From Tragulus kanchil (lineage: Eukaryota > Chordata > Mammalia > Artiodactyla > Tragulidae), in contig JAIOJX010000026.1 of NCBI GenBank assembly GCA_022376925.1, forward strand, positions 201,910,400-201,974,399: 64,000 nucleotides of DNA, read 5' to 3'. Made by a program: the position numbers and the translations under genes. The first letter of the stretch is position 1. Every line of letters starts with the position of its first letter. Shown in pieces: positions 1-10,660 of the stretch. The notes under the pieces were generated by a model that made no database searches, was not told the origin of the DNA, and saw nothing but the letters and a program-made list of their open reading frames with translations.

Positions 1-244
1 TTTCTGTGTTAGGGAGGCATGGCCAGTGGCTACACTGGCTGCACTATTGTCAGCATCCATAAGCATCGCCTTACATGTACTGCATGTGGTTCAAGTTGTA
101 ACAGGTATCTGTGAGTGGGTTCAGGGCTTCCTGCTATTGGGTTTGTTTCTGTTGTGCTTTGGAGAGTAGTTGTGGACCCTAGCACCTGGTATTAAAAAGA
201 ATAATGACTAGGGTAAAATTAAATATTCCCAGGCTTTAAACTAG
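1..244. other. unassigned single-copy sequence
   Basis: No open frame, splice-like structure or repeat family that I can name is visible here. It ends at the left border of a Bov-tA SINE. An old, diverged repeat is possible but I cannot support one. Confidence 0.4.
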
Positions 245-465
245 CGTGAAGTTGCTTCAGTCATGTCCAACTCTTTGTGACCCTATGGACTGTATGTAAG
301 GTCCAGGCTCCTCTGTCCATGGGATTCTCCAGGTAAGAAGAATACTGAGTGGGTTGCCATACCATCCTCTAGGGGATCACCCTGACCTGAGGATCGAACA
401 TGAGTCTCTTGTCTCCTGTATCAGTAGGTGGGTTCTTTACCACTAGCACCACCTGGAAAGCCCCC
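245..465 (-). repeat. Bov-tA SINE (antisense)
   Basis: Reads as the reverse complement of the ruminant Bov-tA unit. The Bov-A part comes first (TCATGTCCAACTCTTTGTGA, then a CTCCTCTGTCCATGGGATTC block). The tRNA-like head follows, ending in a diverged form of ACCTGGGAAGCCC. Several substitutions and a small insertion near 289-300 show it is not recent. Bov-tA is known only from ruminants, so it fixes the clade. Confidence 0.93.
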
Positions 466-1951
466 TTAAAACTAGCACGTATATGCACTAATAATTTCCT
501 GTCAAATGAAAGACTGCTTATGACATCCTTATAAAGGCAAAAGCCTTTCTCTGCTTGTCATTATTTGAAAGCTGATGTTTGAATCAGGAGCCGTGCCTTT
601 GTTCTGTGAAATATTTAGTAGTCACTGTTTTTGGTCACTAGAAATTCATGTGCTTTGGGGAACTTCAGTACTAAAAACTAAGGATTCTTTGTATATTATC
701 CAACTATGTAAAAAGTAGTTAACAATAGTATTTTATTGATACTATTAATAGTACTAACTATTTCATAGTACTTGGATTGATCAGGCTAAAAATGCAACTT
801 CTCCTTTATTTAGTTCTGTTCTAATTCATAAGTCTTTCCCAGTTACTCTAGTCACTCTACTCCATTTTCAGTTCAAGGTTAGGCTTAAGTGCTTGCCCCA
901 TGTCAGCTTTGGAGAAGCTTCTTCCCTGTTTGAACTGCAGATTTCTTCCTTTGGCTTCTTGCTATCACTAAATCAGCAGTATAGGAATGGAATTAGTTAA
1001 GAAGTCTCTGACTATATAAGATACTGGCAAATGCCTGCAATTTCTTATTTAGGCAATTGGCAATCAGAGAAATGAGAATATGGGCAGGATAATATGGTTT
1101 TGGCAATGTAAGTGTGGAAAATGGAAGTTTGTTGGCTGAAATTATTTTTTTCTGTAGGTATACTTTAAATTTTTTTGAAATGGCTCATATATGGGAAAAA
1201 AGATGTCTCCAACATATTTTTCTCTATGACAATCAGAAGCAGTGCTAAGTGGATACTGGAATTTGCATCCAGTGATACAGCTTTGATCTAAAGAGTTCAG
1301 TATATTCTTTTTTTTCTGATCATAGTTAAAATATAGATTAAAAATAGTTCACTAATAATAAAGCTATATAGTTATAGCAATATGATTATATAAAAGTATA
1401 AATAAGATTTTTGTACTGGATTCTAACTCATATATGAAATATGATACTAATTACTTTTTTAAATTATTTGAGGTTCCCAAATAAAAAAAAATAACTTGCA
1501 TGATGAACATGAAAAGAACAAAAGTTTTGTGTATATTTATATATATATGGAAATCCCTGTTTTTATAGTTATTGGAAATTTTTGCTGCACACCTGCACAA
1601 AACACAATAAATTAAAAGATAGCAATTTGCCCTTTCTGAAAAAGGTGAATAAAAGACCTTCTAAACTGTAGTTAAAAAAAAAAAAAAAAAACTCTGTATC
1701 ATAGCGATTTTCCATTTACTTGTAAGAAAATCCAGTTTAGCTACTTCAAAAGAATTTTCAAGTGATCTCTGCCCTTAGTTCTGTGTGATTTCAACTGAAA
1801 ATCGCTGTTAATGCTGGTTGAGGAATAAAAAATATGTCCTGAGACTGGATGGGAATGGCGAGATGTCCTAGTTTTCTAAAGGGGGAAGAAGTTTAGACTC
1901 TGCAGACCACAAAGTGGAAATTTTAATATTGATACTGAAAAACATTGAAAT
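466..1951. other. AT-rich non-coding sequence with an A18 tract
   Basis: AT-rich DNA with no long frame. An 18-base A tract (1674-1691) follows two AATAAA-like motifs (about 1606 and 1648), as a retrocopy tail would. I found no matching target-site duplication and no recognisable body upstream, so a retrocopy is not claimed. Confidence 0.5.
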
Positions 1952-4048
1952 GAATTGTCATTATGAGCCTGTAGATACGGGAGAGGTGCTCATGTAAGTC
2001 AGAACTGAGATGACTAAGAACTCCCTTTAGAGACTTCACTTCCAACTGGTAGGGCCAGGAGCTGGGAGACTGAGCAACTCAGTATCTTTGGGTAACTCTG
2101 CAGCTGGGTGGGAGTGCAAAAATGTTAAAACCCAAAATAGTTCAACAGGATCAAACAATGGGCCAAATCCAACAAGATAAAAAGTAGAAGGGAGAGATAC
2201 AACAACTGCCCTGGCCAACTCCAACGTTTCAGTGGATGGTATCCTGCACACAGGTGCCTGGCTGAGGACGTGAGTAGGGACTGTGTCCATCCAGAAAGAA
2301 CATCACTTCCTTATCTGCAAAAAGGCACAGTGAAGCAGAAGGATGAAGGCTTGGAAAAACAGATGTGAAGGGTCTTCATTAACTATGAACTCAGAAAGCT
2401 ACTACTATAATGTGGTCACCATGAGCTGGGAAGGCTAATCCTTGACATGCCATGTCCAGAACAGGGAATAGGGGTCAATGTCTAAGCCAATTTGGATATA
2501 TTGATAGTGGAAAGAGGAGCAGTGGTGACTTGGAGCAAAACTAGAGGAGAAAGGTGAAAACTCTGGAAACTGTGATCTCTGAGGAATAGTGAAAAGGAGA
2601 CTGTTAGTCTGAAGAAGGGAAGATCTAGAAGTGTCAAGGTAGATTCCTAGCAAATTACACATAAGCATAGGACATCACAACATGACATCAAAGGCTAAAA
2701 GCATATTAAAAGAATTTAAAAAAAAAATTTACAATTGAGATTCAGAACAGTGAATCAAAGTTTTCATTATGAGAACATTTAGAGTGAAATTTACTTTCAT
2801 TACTTTAGAATTCAATGTTTTTAAATTTTGAATTGCATATTGCTTACAAGACAGGAAGCACCATAATCTTTTTAATGCTTAGCCACTTCTAAAGTCTTAA
2901 CCAAGATCACATGTCATCTAAACTTTCCATAAATTTGACATGTCCCAAAATGGAACAGACAATATTGTCTGTTGCTTTAAAGAAAGCAGACATGGATTTT
3001 GGGAATTTTGCCTTGGATAATAGAATTGTCATTATGAGCCTGTAGATACGGGAGAGGTGCTCATGTAAGTCAGAACTGAGATGACTAAGAACTCCCTTTA
3101 GAGACTTCACTTCCAACTGGTAGGGCCAGGAGCTGGGAGACTGAGCAACTCAGTATCTTTGGGTAACTCTGCAGCTGGGTGGGAGTGCAAAAATGTTAAA
3201 ACCCAAAATAGTTCAACAGGATCAAACAATGGGCCAAATCCAACAAGATAAAAAGTAGAAGGGAGAGATACAACAACTGCCCTGGCCAACTCCAACGTTT
3301 CAGTGGATGGTATCCTGCACACAGGTGCCTGGCTGAGGACGTGAGTAGGGACTGTGTCCATCCAGAAAGAACATCACTTCCTTATCTGCAAAAAGGCACA
3401 GTGAAGCAGAAGGATGAAGGCTTGGAAAAACAGATGTGAAGGGTCTTCATTAACTATGAACTCAGAAAGCTACTACTATAATGTGGTCACCATGAGCTGG
3501 GAAGGCTAATCCTTGACATGCCATGTCCAGAACAGGGAATAGGGGTCAATGTCTAAGCCAATTTGGATATATTGATAGTGGAAAGAGGAGCAGTGGTGAC
3601 TTGGAGCAAAACTAGAGGAGAAAGGTGAAAACTCTGGAAACTGTGATCTCTGAGGAATAGTGAAAAGGAGACTGTTAGTCTGAAGAAGGGAAGATCTAGA
3701 AGTGTCAAGGTAGATTCCTAGCAAATTACACATAAGCATAGGACATCACAACATGACATCAAAGGCTAAAAGCATATTAAAAGAATTTTAAAAAAAAAAT
3801 TTACAATTGAGATTCAGAACAGTGAATCAAAGTTTTCATTATGAGAACATTTAGAGTGAAATTTACTTTCATTACTTTAGAATTCAATGTTTTTAAATTT
3901 TGAATTGCATATTGCTTACAAGACAGGAAGCACCATAATCTTTTTAATGCTTAGCCACTTCTAAAGTCTTAACCAAGATCACATGTCATCTAAACTTTCC
4001 ATAAATTTGACATGTCCCAAAATGGAACAGACAATATTGTCTGTTGCT
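1952..4048. repeat. tandem duplication 1 (offset 1071)
   Basis: Copy A is 1952-2976 and copy B is 3023-4048. They are almost identical; one extra T/A in an A-rich run near 3785 shifts the offset from 1071 to 1072. Copy A continues to about 3020 as a corrupted version of 4049-4113, sharing AAGCAGACATGGATT and TTTTGCCTTGGATAA with about 22 bases lost. That decay at the junction points to an unmerged sequence end rather than a biological breakpoint. Confidence 0.95.
2140..2640 (+). repeat. CR1/L3-type LINE remnant
   Basis: The stretch around GGGCCAAATCCAACAAGATA, and later GTCCAGAACAGGGAATA and GAGAAAGGTGAAAACTCTGG, resemble the 3' ORF2 region of mammalian L3/CR1 LINEs from memory. It is highly diverged and has no usable frame. 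A second copy lies at about 3211-3711 through duplication 1. Assignment to family is tentative. Confidence 0.45.
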
Positions 4049-4113
4049 AGGATGGTTAGAGGTGAAAGCAGACATGGATTCCTAGATGAAAAGGCAATTT
4101 TTGCCTTGGATAA

Positions 4114-4647
4114 AGTGTAGGGTATTTTAAGGTCTCTGCCCATGCTGAGATTCTAGGATTCTGGAGAAAAGCACTTCTCTAAAGAAGAGAAAAACTGTGA
4201 TCACCAGTATGATTGTCTCGTCTTTTATAAAGGGGACCAGAACTAAAGAGAGAATTGTCTATTAGAGAAGAATTTTATTTTCCTTTGTTATATCCTTATT
4301 TATTCTCAGGGAGAGGATAGAATGACTGATGAGATAGCGATAGAAAAAAACGAGGTGAAGACATCTGAAGTTTACCATACCCCCAATATACAACTTCCTC
4401 CATTAGCTACTTGATTCTTCGTCTCATCATGAGCTGGTTCTGAAGATGAGTGGGGAACGACTATGAGGCAAACATAAATGCAATACTCCTATTCTAGTGA
4501 AATGGGAAAATATATCTAGCAAAAATAACCTTGAAGGAGAAGAAAATCTCACAGAGGGCAGTCTGAAGATGCAGGTGGATGAAGAAAGGATCTGTCACAT
4601 CCACTTAGTTTTGATCAGATGTGTTTCATTTCTCTACAGTGGCCTTT
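4114..4647. other. unassigned AT-rich sequence
   Basis: No gene, named repeat or duplication recognised between duplication 1 and the CHR SINE. Confidence 0.4.
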
Positions 4648-4659
4648 AAAACATGTGGA

Positions 4660-4998
4660 GGGGGGCTTCCCCTGGTGGTCCAGTGGGTAAGGACACTGCC
4701 TTGCAGTGCAAGGGGCGCCAGTTCGATCCCTGGCCTGGGAAGATCCCATGTGCCGTGGAGCGGCTGGACTGATGTGTCCAATCACCGAGCCGGACTCTGG
4801 CACACATGCGCCCAGAGCCGGCGCTCTGCGACAACAGAGGCCACTGCGATGGGAGGCCCATAGGAGCCAAAGAACAAAGACGGATGAAAATAGAGAAAAT
4901 GAAAGACCAATAGAAGTGGCCCTCCTGTACCCCTCCCTCCCCAACCCACCCCCCAAAGGATAAATAAATAAAATAAGTGTTCAAAAAAAAAAAAAACA
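4660..4998 (+). repeat. CHR-type SINE with extended 3' end
   Basis: The tRNA-like head starts GGGCTTCCCCTGGTGGTCCA and carries a B-box-like GTTCGATCCCTGG near 4721. The CHR body (GATCCCATGTGCCGTGGAGC) follows. After GGAGGCCC it continues for about 100 bases (AAAGAACAAAGACGGATGAA onward), then a C-rich stretch, a TAAA run and an A tail. A 12-base target-site duplication, AAAACATGTGGA, sits at 4648-4659 and 4999-5010. The short frames on either strand here are incidental. Confidence 0.85.
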
Positions 4999-5010
4999 AA
5001 AACATGTGGA

Positions 5011-5728
5011 AGCAGGGCAGCAGTGGGTTTGTATCTAAGAATATTGTTCTGATTTTACATGAGTCACAATCATTCTCTACAGACAACCTGAACTCCTTGT
5101 TATTGGCTTAAGATCAGGGAGACCAGACATTCTCAGCAGGGATGACCTGGAATAATCCGGTCATTGGAACTTGCTGGATCATAGGAACAAAGTCAAAGAT
5201 GGGGATACTTCGAGGTGATGTGTATCTCAAGGTCAGGGTATATGCATGGCAGAACTGCAGGAGAAGGTGTGGGTGTGTGTTTTAGGCACAGCCTTCTCCA
5301 CTGTTAATTGGCTACACTCTTAGAATTAGCCATGTTCCATGACAGTTTGTGCCAAGCATATAAAACACTGCCACGGAAGTGAAGTGAGTCACTAGTATTT
5401 CGTACCTAAGGGACATATAGTTAAACAACATGAACCTTGAACCTCATCCCTTGATCTAAGTAGAGCTTCAATAATAAAAGTCTGCCTCTAGACACACATA
5501 GTTATATAATTTTCCTGTTTGAACCTCTTTACATGTGATTGTTTTGCTTATCTGGGTCATCACCATGGTTACCTCCTGAACTTGGACATTACATAGAACT
5601 CTGTATGGTAAAGGTGCTGTTTCACAGATCTTAGACTCTGGGTTCCAGCACTGCTCAGTGGCTTTTTAGTCATGGGTATCTTACAATACGAATTGTTGAA
5701 TTATTGAATGTTTAGTAAAAAGAAAAGT
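5011..5728. other. unassigned single-copy sequence
   Basis: Moderately AT-rich DNA with no named repeat and no credible frame. Confidence 0.4.
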
Positions 5729-6237
5729 GAATGTTTGTGTGTCTGCTAAATTTTTATGTGAAACCCTAATCGCCAATGTGATAGTGCTTGGAGATAGGGG
5801 CCTTGAGGAGATGATTAAGTCATGAGGGTGGGAGCCCTCATGAATGAGATTGTGCTTGTATATGTGCTCAGTTGTGACCAACTCTTTGCCACCCTATGGG
5901 TTATAGCCCACCAGACTCTTCTGTCCATGGAATTTTCCAGGAAAGAATACTGGTGTGGGTTGCCATTTCCTCCTCCAGGGGATCTTCCCAACCCAGGGAT
6001 GGAACCCTCATTTCCTGTATTGGCAGAAGGGTTCTTTACCACAGAACTTCCTTGAAAGGGATTAGTGTGTTTATCAAAGAGTTCCCTTGACTCTTCTATC
6101 CCTGAGGACACAGCAAAAAGACAGCCATCTATAAGCCAAGAAGAAGGCTCACTCTCACCAGACACCTAATCTGCTGGCATCTTGATCTTTTTAACTTCCA
6201 GCCTCCACAACTGTGAGAAACATTTTCTGTTTTTTAT
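5729..6237 (+). repeat. MLT1-type MaLR LTR, split by a SINE
   Basis: The left part has AAACCCTAATCGCCAATGTG and GGAGCCCTCATGAATGAGAT. The right part has GAGGACACAGCAAAAAGACA, CCAGACACCTAATCTGCTGG and CAGCCTCCACAACTGTGAGA. These match MLT1A-like solo LTRs of the ERVL-MaLR group in sense orientation. A Bov-tA at 5860-6056 interrupts it. No internal retroviral genes are present. Confidence 0.8.
5860..6056 (-). repeat. Bov-tA SINE inserted in the MLT1 LTR
   Basis: Antisense Bov-tA with the CTCTTTGCCACCCTATGGGT and TTTCCTCCTCCAGGGGATCT blocks. Related flanks, GATTGTGCTT at 5848 and GATTAGTGTGTT at 6060, look like a diverged target-site duplication. The LTR is therefore older than the SINE. Confidence 0.9.
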
Positions 6238-6239
6238 TA

Positions 6240-7374
6240 GAAAAAAAAAAAAGAGAAAACTTCAGAAAGCATTTAAGACAGAAAAGAGAAAAACTATGGC
6301 AACAACCAGCTAAAGTAAAGTAAGAATCAGCATCAGGTAGTTCTTAGTTGAAAGAATGAATAAATCCAATCAGACATTCAATGTGAGTCCTCTTTTCTGG
6401 GGCCAAGTCACTGAGGGATTTAGGAACATTCCTGGGTTTCTTTATCAATTAGGACAAGCACACAAATTCTTTCCAGTTAAGTAAACTGTGGTTATCCTAA
6501 GGTTTTGAAAGGCAAGTCAGATTTCTTCCACTTAAGGAGATATACCTCATATTTGGTATGTTTCTCTAGTTATATACTTGTTTACTGAAATTCCTTGCAG
6601 GATTATGGGCTGAAAACTTGGAGAGATCATCCTATTACGTGATGAGTTGCTCTTCCAAAGATGGAAAACTTAACTTGAGATTTAAATTCCTGACCCCAAA
6701 TGCCTATAAGAGACAAGGATGAATACATACACTGAATCCACAAATACTAGTGTTGTCGTAGGTGATTTGGGGGAAAGGGTATGGATTAGGAAGAAATGTT
6801 TGAGATACTAGAAAATGCACGATAATGCATTAACTTCCAGCCCCAACTTTTTTTGTTTTTCTCTACAGACAAACATAATACACATAGTAGACTTTAAATG
6901 ATCCCATTTTGCATTTATTCTTGAGAAAGCCCTGAAATTGAGAAAGGGAAAGGATATACTACAAGTCTTCTTCACATGAAACTCAGTGTGGGAGAGAACA
7001 GTAGAATCAGTCCTGTTCCACATTTCAGACAAAGTCACAGCCTCAAAAGTTAGCTCTCTCCTAGATAGGGGGAGCAAACTGAAGGAAGAAAGGAGGCATA
7101 AGAGAGGATGGATATATCAGAAAAGGAACAATGTTCACACTCTTCATCACTTTAAGTCCTCTCCGCACTGGGCAACATCGTAGCTGTGAATACCTTCACC
7201 CCTACTAGCCACAGCCAGACCATGGAAGACAAAGACATTGTATGAGAACCCCAGCCCTAACCATGGTCTGCCAACTTGATAGGCTTCTCCATTTCACAGT
7301 CATGTTCCCTCTGAGTCTCACTCAACATGGCTACCAGCAGCCACTGGACTAAGATGAGACTTGCTGACTAGTAT
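6240..7374. other. unassigned single-copy sequence
   Basis: Starts with an A-rich run after the LTR. Frames of 89 and 65 codons on opposite strands near 6808-7183 overlap each other, show no domain and are probably chance. Confidence 0.4.
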
Positions 7375-7375
7375 G

Positions 7376-7790
7376 CATGGAGAGGAAATGGCAACCCACT
7401 CCAGTATTCTTTTTTCTTTTTTCTGCACTTTTTTTTCTTTGCCTCTAAGTTATTGTTTGTTTCTCATCCATCTTTATTATTTGGCTTGTGTGGGCCTCCC
7501 ATCACAGAGGATTCTCTGGTTGCAGAGCACAAGCTCCAGGCACATGTGCTCCAGAGCACCAGCTTGTAATTGGACACACTGACTCAGTCTTTCCTAGGCA
7601 TGTGGGATCTTCCTGAGCCAGGGATCGAACCAGTGCCCCTTGCATTGCAAGGTGGACTATTTACCCACTAGACTACTAGGGAAACCCCCACTCCAGTATT
7701 CTTGTCTGGGAAAAATCCCATGGACAGAGGAGCCTGGAAAGCTACAATCCTGGGGTCACAAAAGAGTTGGACACTACTGAGCGCATGCGC
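7376..7790 (+). repeat. Bov-A/Bov-tA SINE split by a younger SINE
   Basis: The left fragment begins AGAGGAAATGGCAACCCACT. The right fragment resumes at 7687 with CCCACTCCAGTATTCTTGTC and runs to the CTACTGAGCG end. The middle (7412-7686) is an inserted CHR SINE. It is 5'-truncated and is followed directly by an AC microsatellite. Confidence 0.9.
7412..7686 (-). repeat. CHR-type SINE nested in Bov-tA
   Basis: Starts on the plus strand with a T-rich tail and ends with TACTAGGGAAACCC, the reverse of a tRNA-like SINE head. The 17-base target-site duplication CCCACTCCAGTATTCTT is perfect at 7395-7411 and 7687-7703. Its reversed 3' part resembles the extended CHR elements at 4660 and 49366. Confidence 0.85.
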
Positions 7791-7812
7791 ACACACACAC
7801 ACACACACACAC
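7791..7812. repeat. (AC)n microsatellite
   Basis: Eleven AC units directly after the Bov-A 3' end, a common place for microsatellite birth in ruminants. Confidence 0.95.
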
Positions 7813-8544
7813 ATGCACTAGGTGTACCTTGCCAAAACCTTTGTATTCTCAAAGTGCATTAGAAAGGGGCTCCAATTCTAATAACAAGGCATTTATTCAT
7901 GTCATATAGTTGGCCATATTTGGCTCTGGGAGTATATTAAAATCAGAGATTATTTTTCTTTGAAAAACTGTACTCAAATTGTGCTTATTTTGACTAGGCT
8001 TTCCTAAAACTGAAAATGTAATCATTTGAAACTTCTAAAATCACTTAAAATATTGAAATGACTTTGGAGGCTCTAATTAAGTGTTTTCTAATATGCCATT
8101 TTTGATGGTACAAAAGGCCTTCATTTTCTGGAGACAGAACATAAGATCATTATGGGTAAGGTTTTACTGCACCATAAATCAGTATAAAGCAAATATGCTG
8201 GCTTTAACAAGGCAAGTTAATTATTAAATTCACAAGTTCTTTTTTCAAAGACTTGATTGTTCCAAATACATTTTGAAAGGTTTCCAGAGGCCTGTGAATT
8301 AATATCTTCTTCCCTACCCCCCTATCCATTTTCACTCTGGTCATCAAAAGCATCCAAAATCATTTCACTGACCTTAAACTGGACTTTTGAAACTAGACTT
8401 CTCAAATAGCCTTTAGTTCCTCTTTTGGGCTAAATCAATGAATGAGTGACTAAAAATGCTGAATATTCAGAGGTAGGTCTATTTTGAACAAAGTCAAATG
8501 AACAACTGAGGCACAAATCTTACCTCTAAAGGCATAATCCTTTA

Positions 8545-8755
8545 TTTTCTTATTGCCATCTTGTCGTCCCTATGGCTGAGCTGGAGCTGAAGATGGGGGG
8601 CCCGCCCTGGTCATCAAGTCCTTGGAAGATTCAGTGGGAAATTCGCTTTATGAGGACAACATTTCAGAAATGCTGACGATTACTTGTATTCAGGTTGTGA
8701 CTTTTGCTATGACGAGCAGCAGTGTTTTCTAAGAGATGTGGTTTCTGCCCATTAG
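8545..8755 (+). pseudogene. possible degraded retrocopy, unidentified parent
   Basis: An ATG at 8572 (MAELELKMG) follows a pyrimidine-rich, 5'UTR-like stretch. About 38 bases on, in another frame, the sequence reads VIKSLEDSVGNSLYEDNISE then MLT. After a further shift it reads SGCDFCYDEQQCFLRDVVSA to a TAG at about 8752. The second copy (9676 to about 9856) has its own frame breaks at nearby but different bases. The runs read like protein, but I do not recognise the parent. The opposite strand also has an 84-codon frame here. It could be chance or an old exon. Confidence 0.28.
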
Positions 8756-8779
8756 ACTTCAATGATTTAGTCTTTTTAA

Positions 8780-9053
8780 GGGAACACTCTTTCATTGCTA
8801 GTGGGAATGTAAATTGATATAGCCTCTATGGAAGACAGTATGGAGATTCCTCAAAAAGCTAAAAATAGAAGCATCATACGACCCAGCAAGCTCACTCTTA
8901 GGCTTATACCCTGATGAAATCAAAACTGAAAGAGGCACCTGTACCCCACTGTTCATTGCGGCTCTCTATACAATAGCTATAACATGGAAGCAACCTAGAT
9001 GTCCATAAACGAATGAATGGATAAAAAGACTCTGGTATATATATACAATGGAA
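8780..9053 (+). repeat. LINE-1 ORF2 3' fragment (copy A, cut)
   Basis: GGGAATGTAAATTGATATAG, ATGGAGATTCCTCAAAAAGC and CTGTTCATTGCGGCTCTCTA match the C-terminal ORF2 region of L1. It breaks off at the junction of duplication 2. The uncut version follows at 9884. Confidence 0.85.
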
Positions 9054-9883
9054 GCACTGGTAAAGATTATTTCTTTGAAAAACTGTATTGCTTTTTTACT
9101 AGGCTTTCCTAAAACTGAAAATGTAATCATTTGAAACTTCTAAAATCACTTAAAATATTGAAATGACTTTGAGGCTCTAATTAAGTGTTTTCTAATATGC
9201 CATTTTTGATGGTACAAAAGGCCTTCATTTTCTGGAGACAGAACATAAGATCATTATGGGTAAGGTTTTACTGCACCATAAATCAGTATAAAGCAAATAT
9301 GCTGGCTTTAACAAGGCAAGTTAATTATTAAATTCACAAGTTCTTTTTTCAAAGACTTGATTGTTCCAAATACATTTTGAAAGGTTTCCAGAGGCCTGTG
9401 AATTAATATCTTCTTCCCTACCCCCCTATCCATTTTCACTCTGGTCATCAAAAGCATCCAAAATCATTTCACTGACCTTAAACTGGACTTTTGAAACTAG
9501 ACTTCTCAAATAGCCTTTAGTTCCTCTTTTGGGCTAAATCAATGAATGAGTGACTAAAAATGCTGAATATTCAGAGGTAGGTCTATTTTGAACAAAGTCA
9601 AATGAACAACTGAGGCACAAATCTTACCTCTAAAGGCATAATCCTTTATTTTCTTATTGCCATCTTGTCGTCCCTATGGCTGAGCTGGAGCTGAAGATGG
9701 GGGCCTGCCCTGGTCATCAAGTCCTTGGAAGATTCAGTGGGGAAATTCGCTTTATGAGGACAACATTTCAGAAATGCTGACGTATTACTTGTATTCAGGT
9801 TGTGACTTTTGCTATGACGAGCAGCAGTGTTTTCTAAGAGATGTGGTTTCTGCCCATTAGACTTCAATGATTTAGTCTTTTTA

Positions 9884-10660
9884 AGGGAACACTCTTTCAT
9901 TGCTAGTGGGAATGTAAATTGATATAGCCTCTATGGAAGACAGTATGGAGATTCCTCAAAAAGCTAAAAATAGAAGCATCATACGACCCAGCAAGCTCAC
10001 TCTTAGGCTTATACCCTGATGAAATCAAAACTGAAAGAGGCACCTGTACCCCACTGTTCATTGCGGCTCTCTATACAATAGCTATAACATGGAAGCAACC
10101 TAGATGTCCATAAACGAATGAATGGATAAAAAGACTCTGGTATATATATACAATGGAACACTACACAGCTGTAAAGAGAAATGCAGAAGAATCAGTCCTA
10201 ATGAGGTGGCTGGATCTAGAACCTATCATAAAAAGTGAAGTAAGTCAAAAAGAGAAAGACAATATAGTATTCTAACACACATATATGGAATCTAGTAGGA
10301 TGGTAATGATAATACGCACAGTGAAGCAATGGAAAAACAGACAAAGAGAAAAGACCTATGGACATTGAGGGGAATGAACAGTGGGTGGGAGGCATAGAGG
10401 GAGTAACCTGGAAACCTATACTATCATATGTGAAAAAGATAGCTATTGTCGCTGTGCTGTGGGAATGGGGGATCCTGCAGGGGCACTGTGCGATGGCATG
10501 GAGGGGTGGGATGGGGGGAACTGGGAGGGGCTAGGAGGGGGTAGGGGAACAGTGATATGCATATGACTGATCTTGGAACATACATGTATGTGAACAACAA
10601 AACTCTGTAAAAATATTTAAAAATGAGAAAAAAAGAGAAATATGCCAAATAAACAAAACA
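9884..10660 (+). repeat. LINE-1 3' end
   Basis: Continues past the cut point of the first copy through AATGGAACACTACACAGCTG and AGTCAAAAAGAGAAAGACAA into a G-rich 3'UTR (about 10480-10550) and an A-rich end near 10640. The frame is degraded, so it is an inactive 5'-truncated copy. Confidence 0.85.

Larger units (their letters stand above)
7948..10158. repeat. tandem duplication 2 (offset about 1105)
   Basis: Copy A is 7948-9053 and copy B is 9065-10158. Copy B's first 35 bases are corrupted and about 12 bases short relative to copy A. Inside, single-base indels fall in homopolymers (G runs near 8594/9699 and 8635/9739). Copy A stops in the middle of an L1, so the junction ignores element borders. 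Confidence 0.95.

Noticed and set aside
1674..1691. A18 tract as the tail of a processed pseudogene
   Set aside because: No identifiable body and no flanking direct repeat found.
2036..3739. Pairs of identical 84- and 77-codon minus-strand frames
   Set aside because: Identical because the DNA under them is duplicated. They lie in a degraded LINE-like region, with no domain or start context. The same applies to paired frames at 14526/15616, 15034/16124, 23411/24522, 29427/30583, 31562/32704, 38022/39057, 46914/48036 and 52963/54108.
4660..4740. tRNA gene (A/B box-like motifs)
   Set aside because: The motifs belong to tRNA-derived SINE heads. No foldable full tRNA with anticodon arm is seen.
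4615..5086. Frames of 80-146 codons on both strands
   Set aside because: They sit inside a CHR SINE. GC-rich tRNA-derived SINEs often give such overlapping frames, and the same frames recur at 49271-49759 and 50342-50830.
5729..6237. Endogenous retrovirus with coding genes
   Set aside because: Only solo LTR sequence of the MaLR type is present here, at 40569 and at 53389. No gag, pol or env-like frame adjoins any of them.
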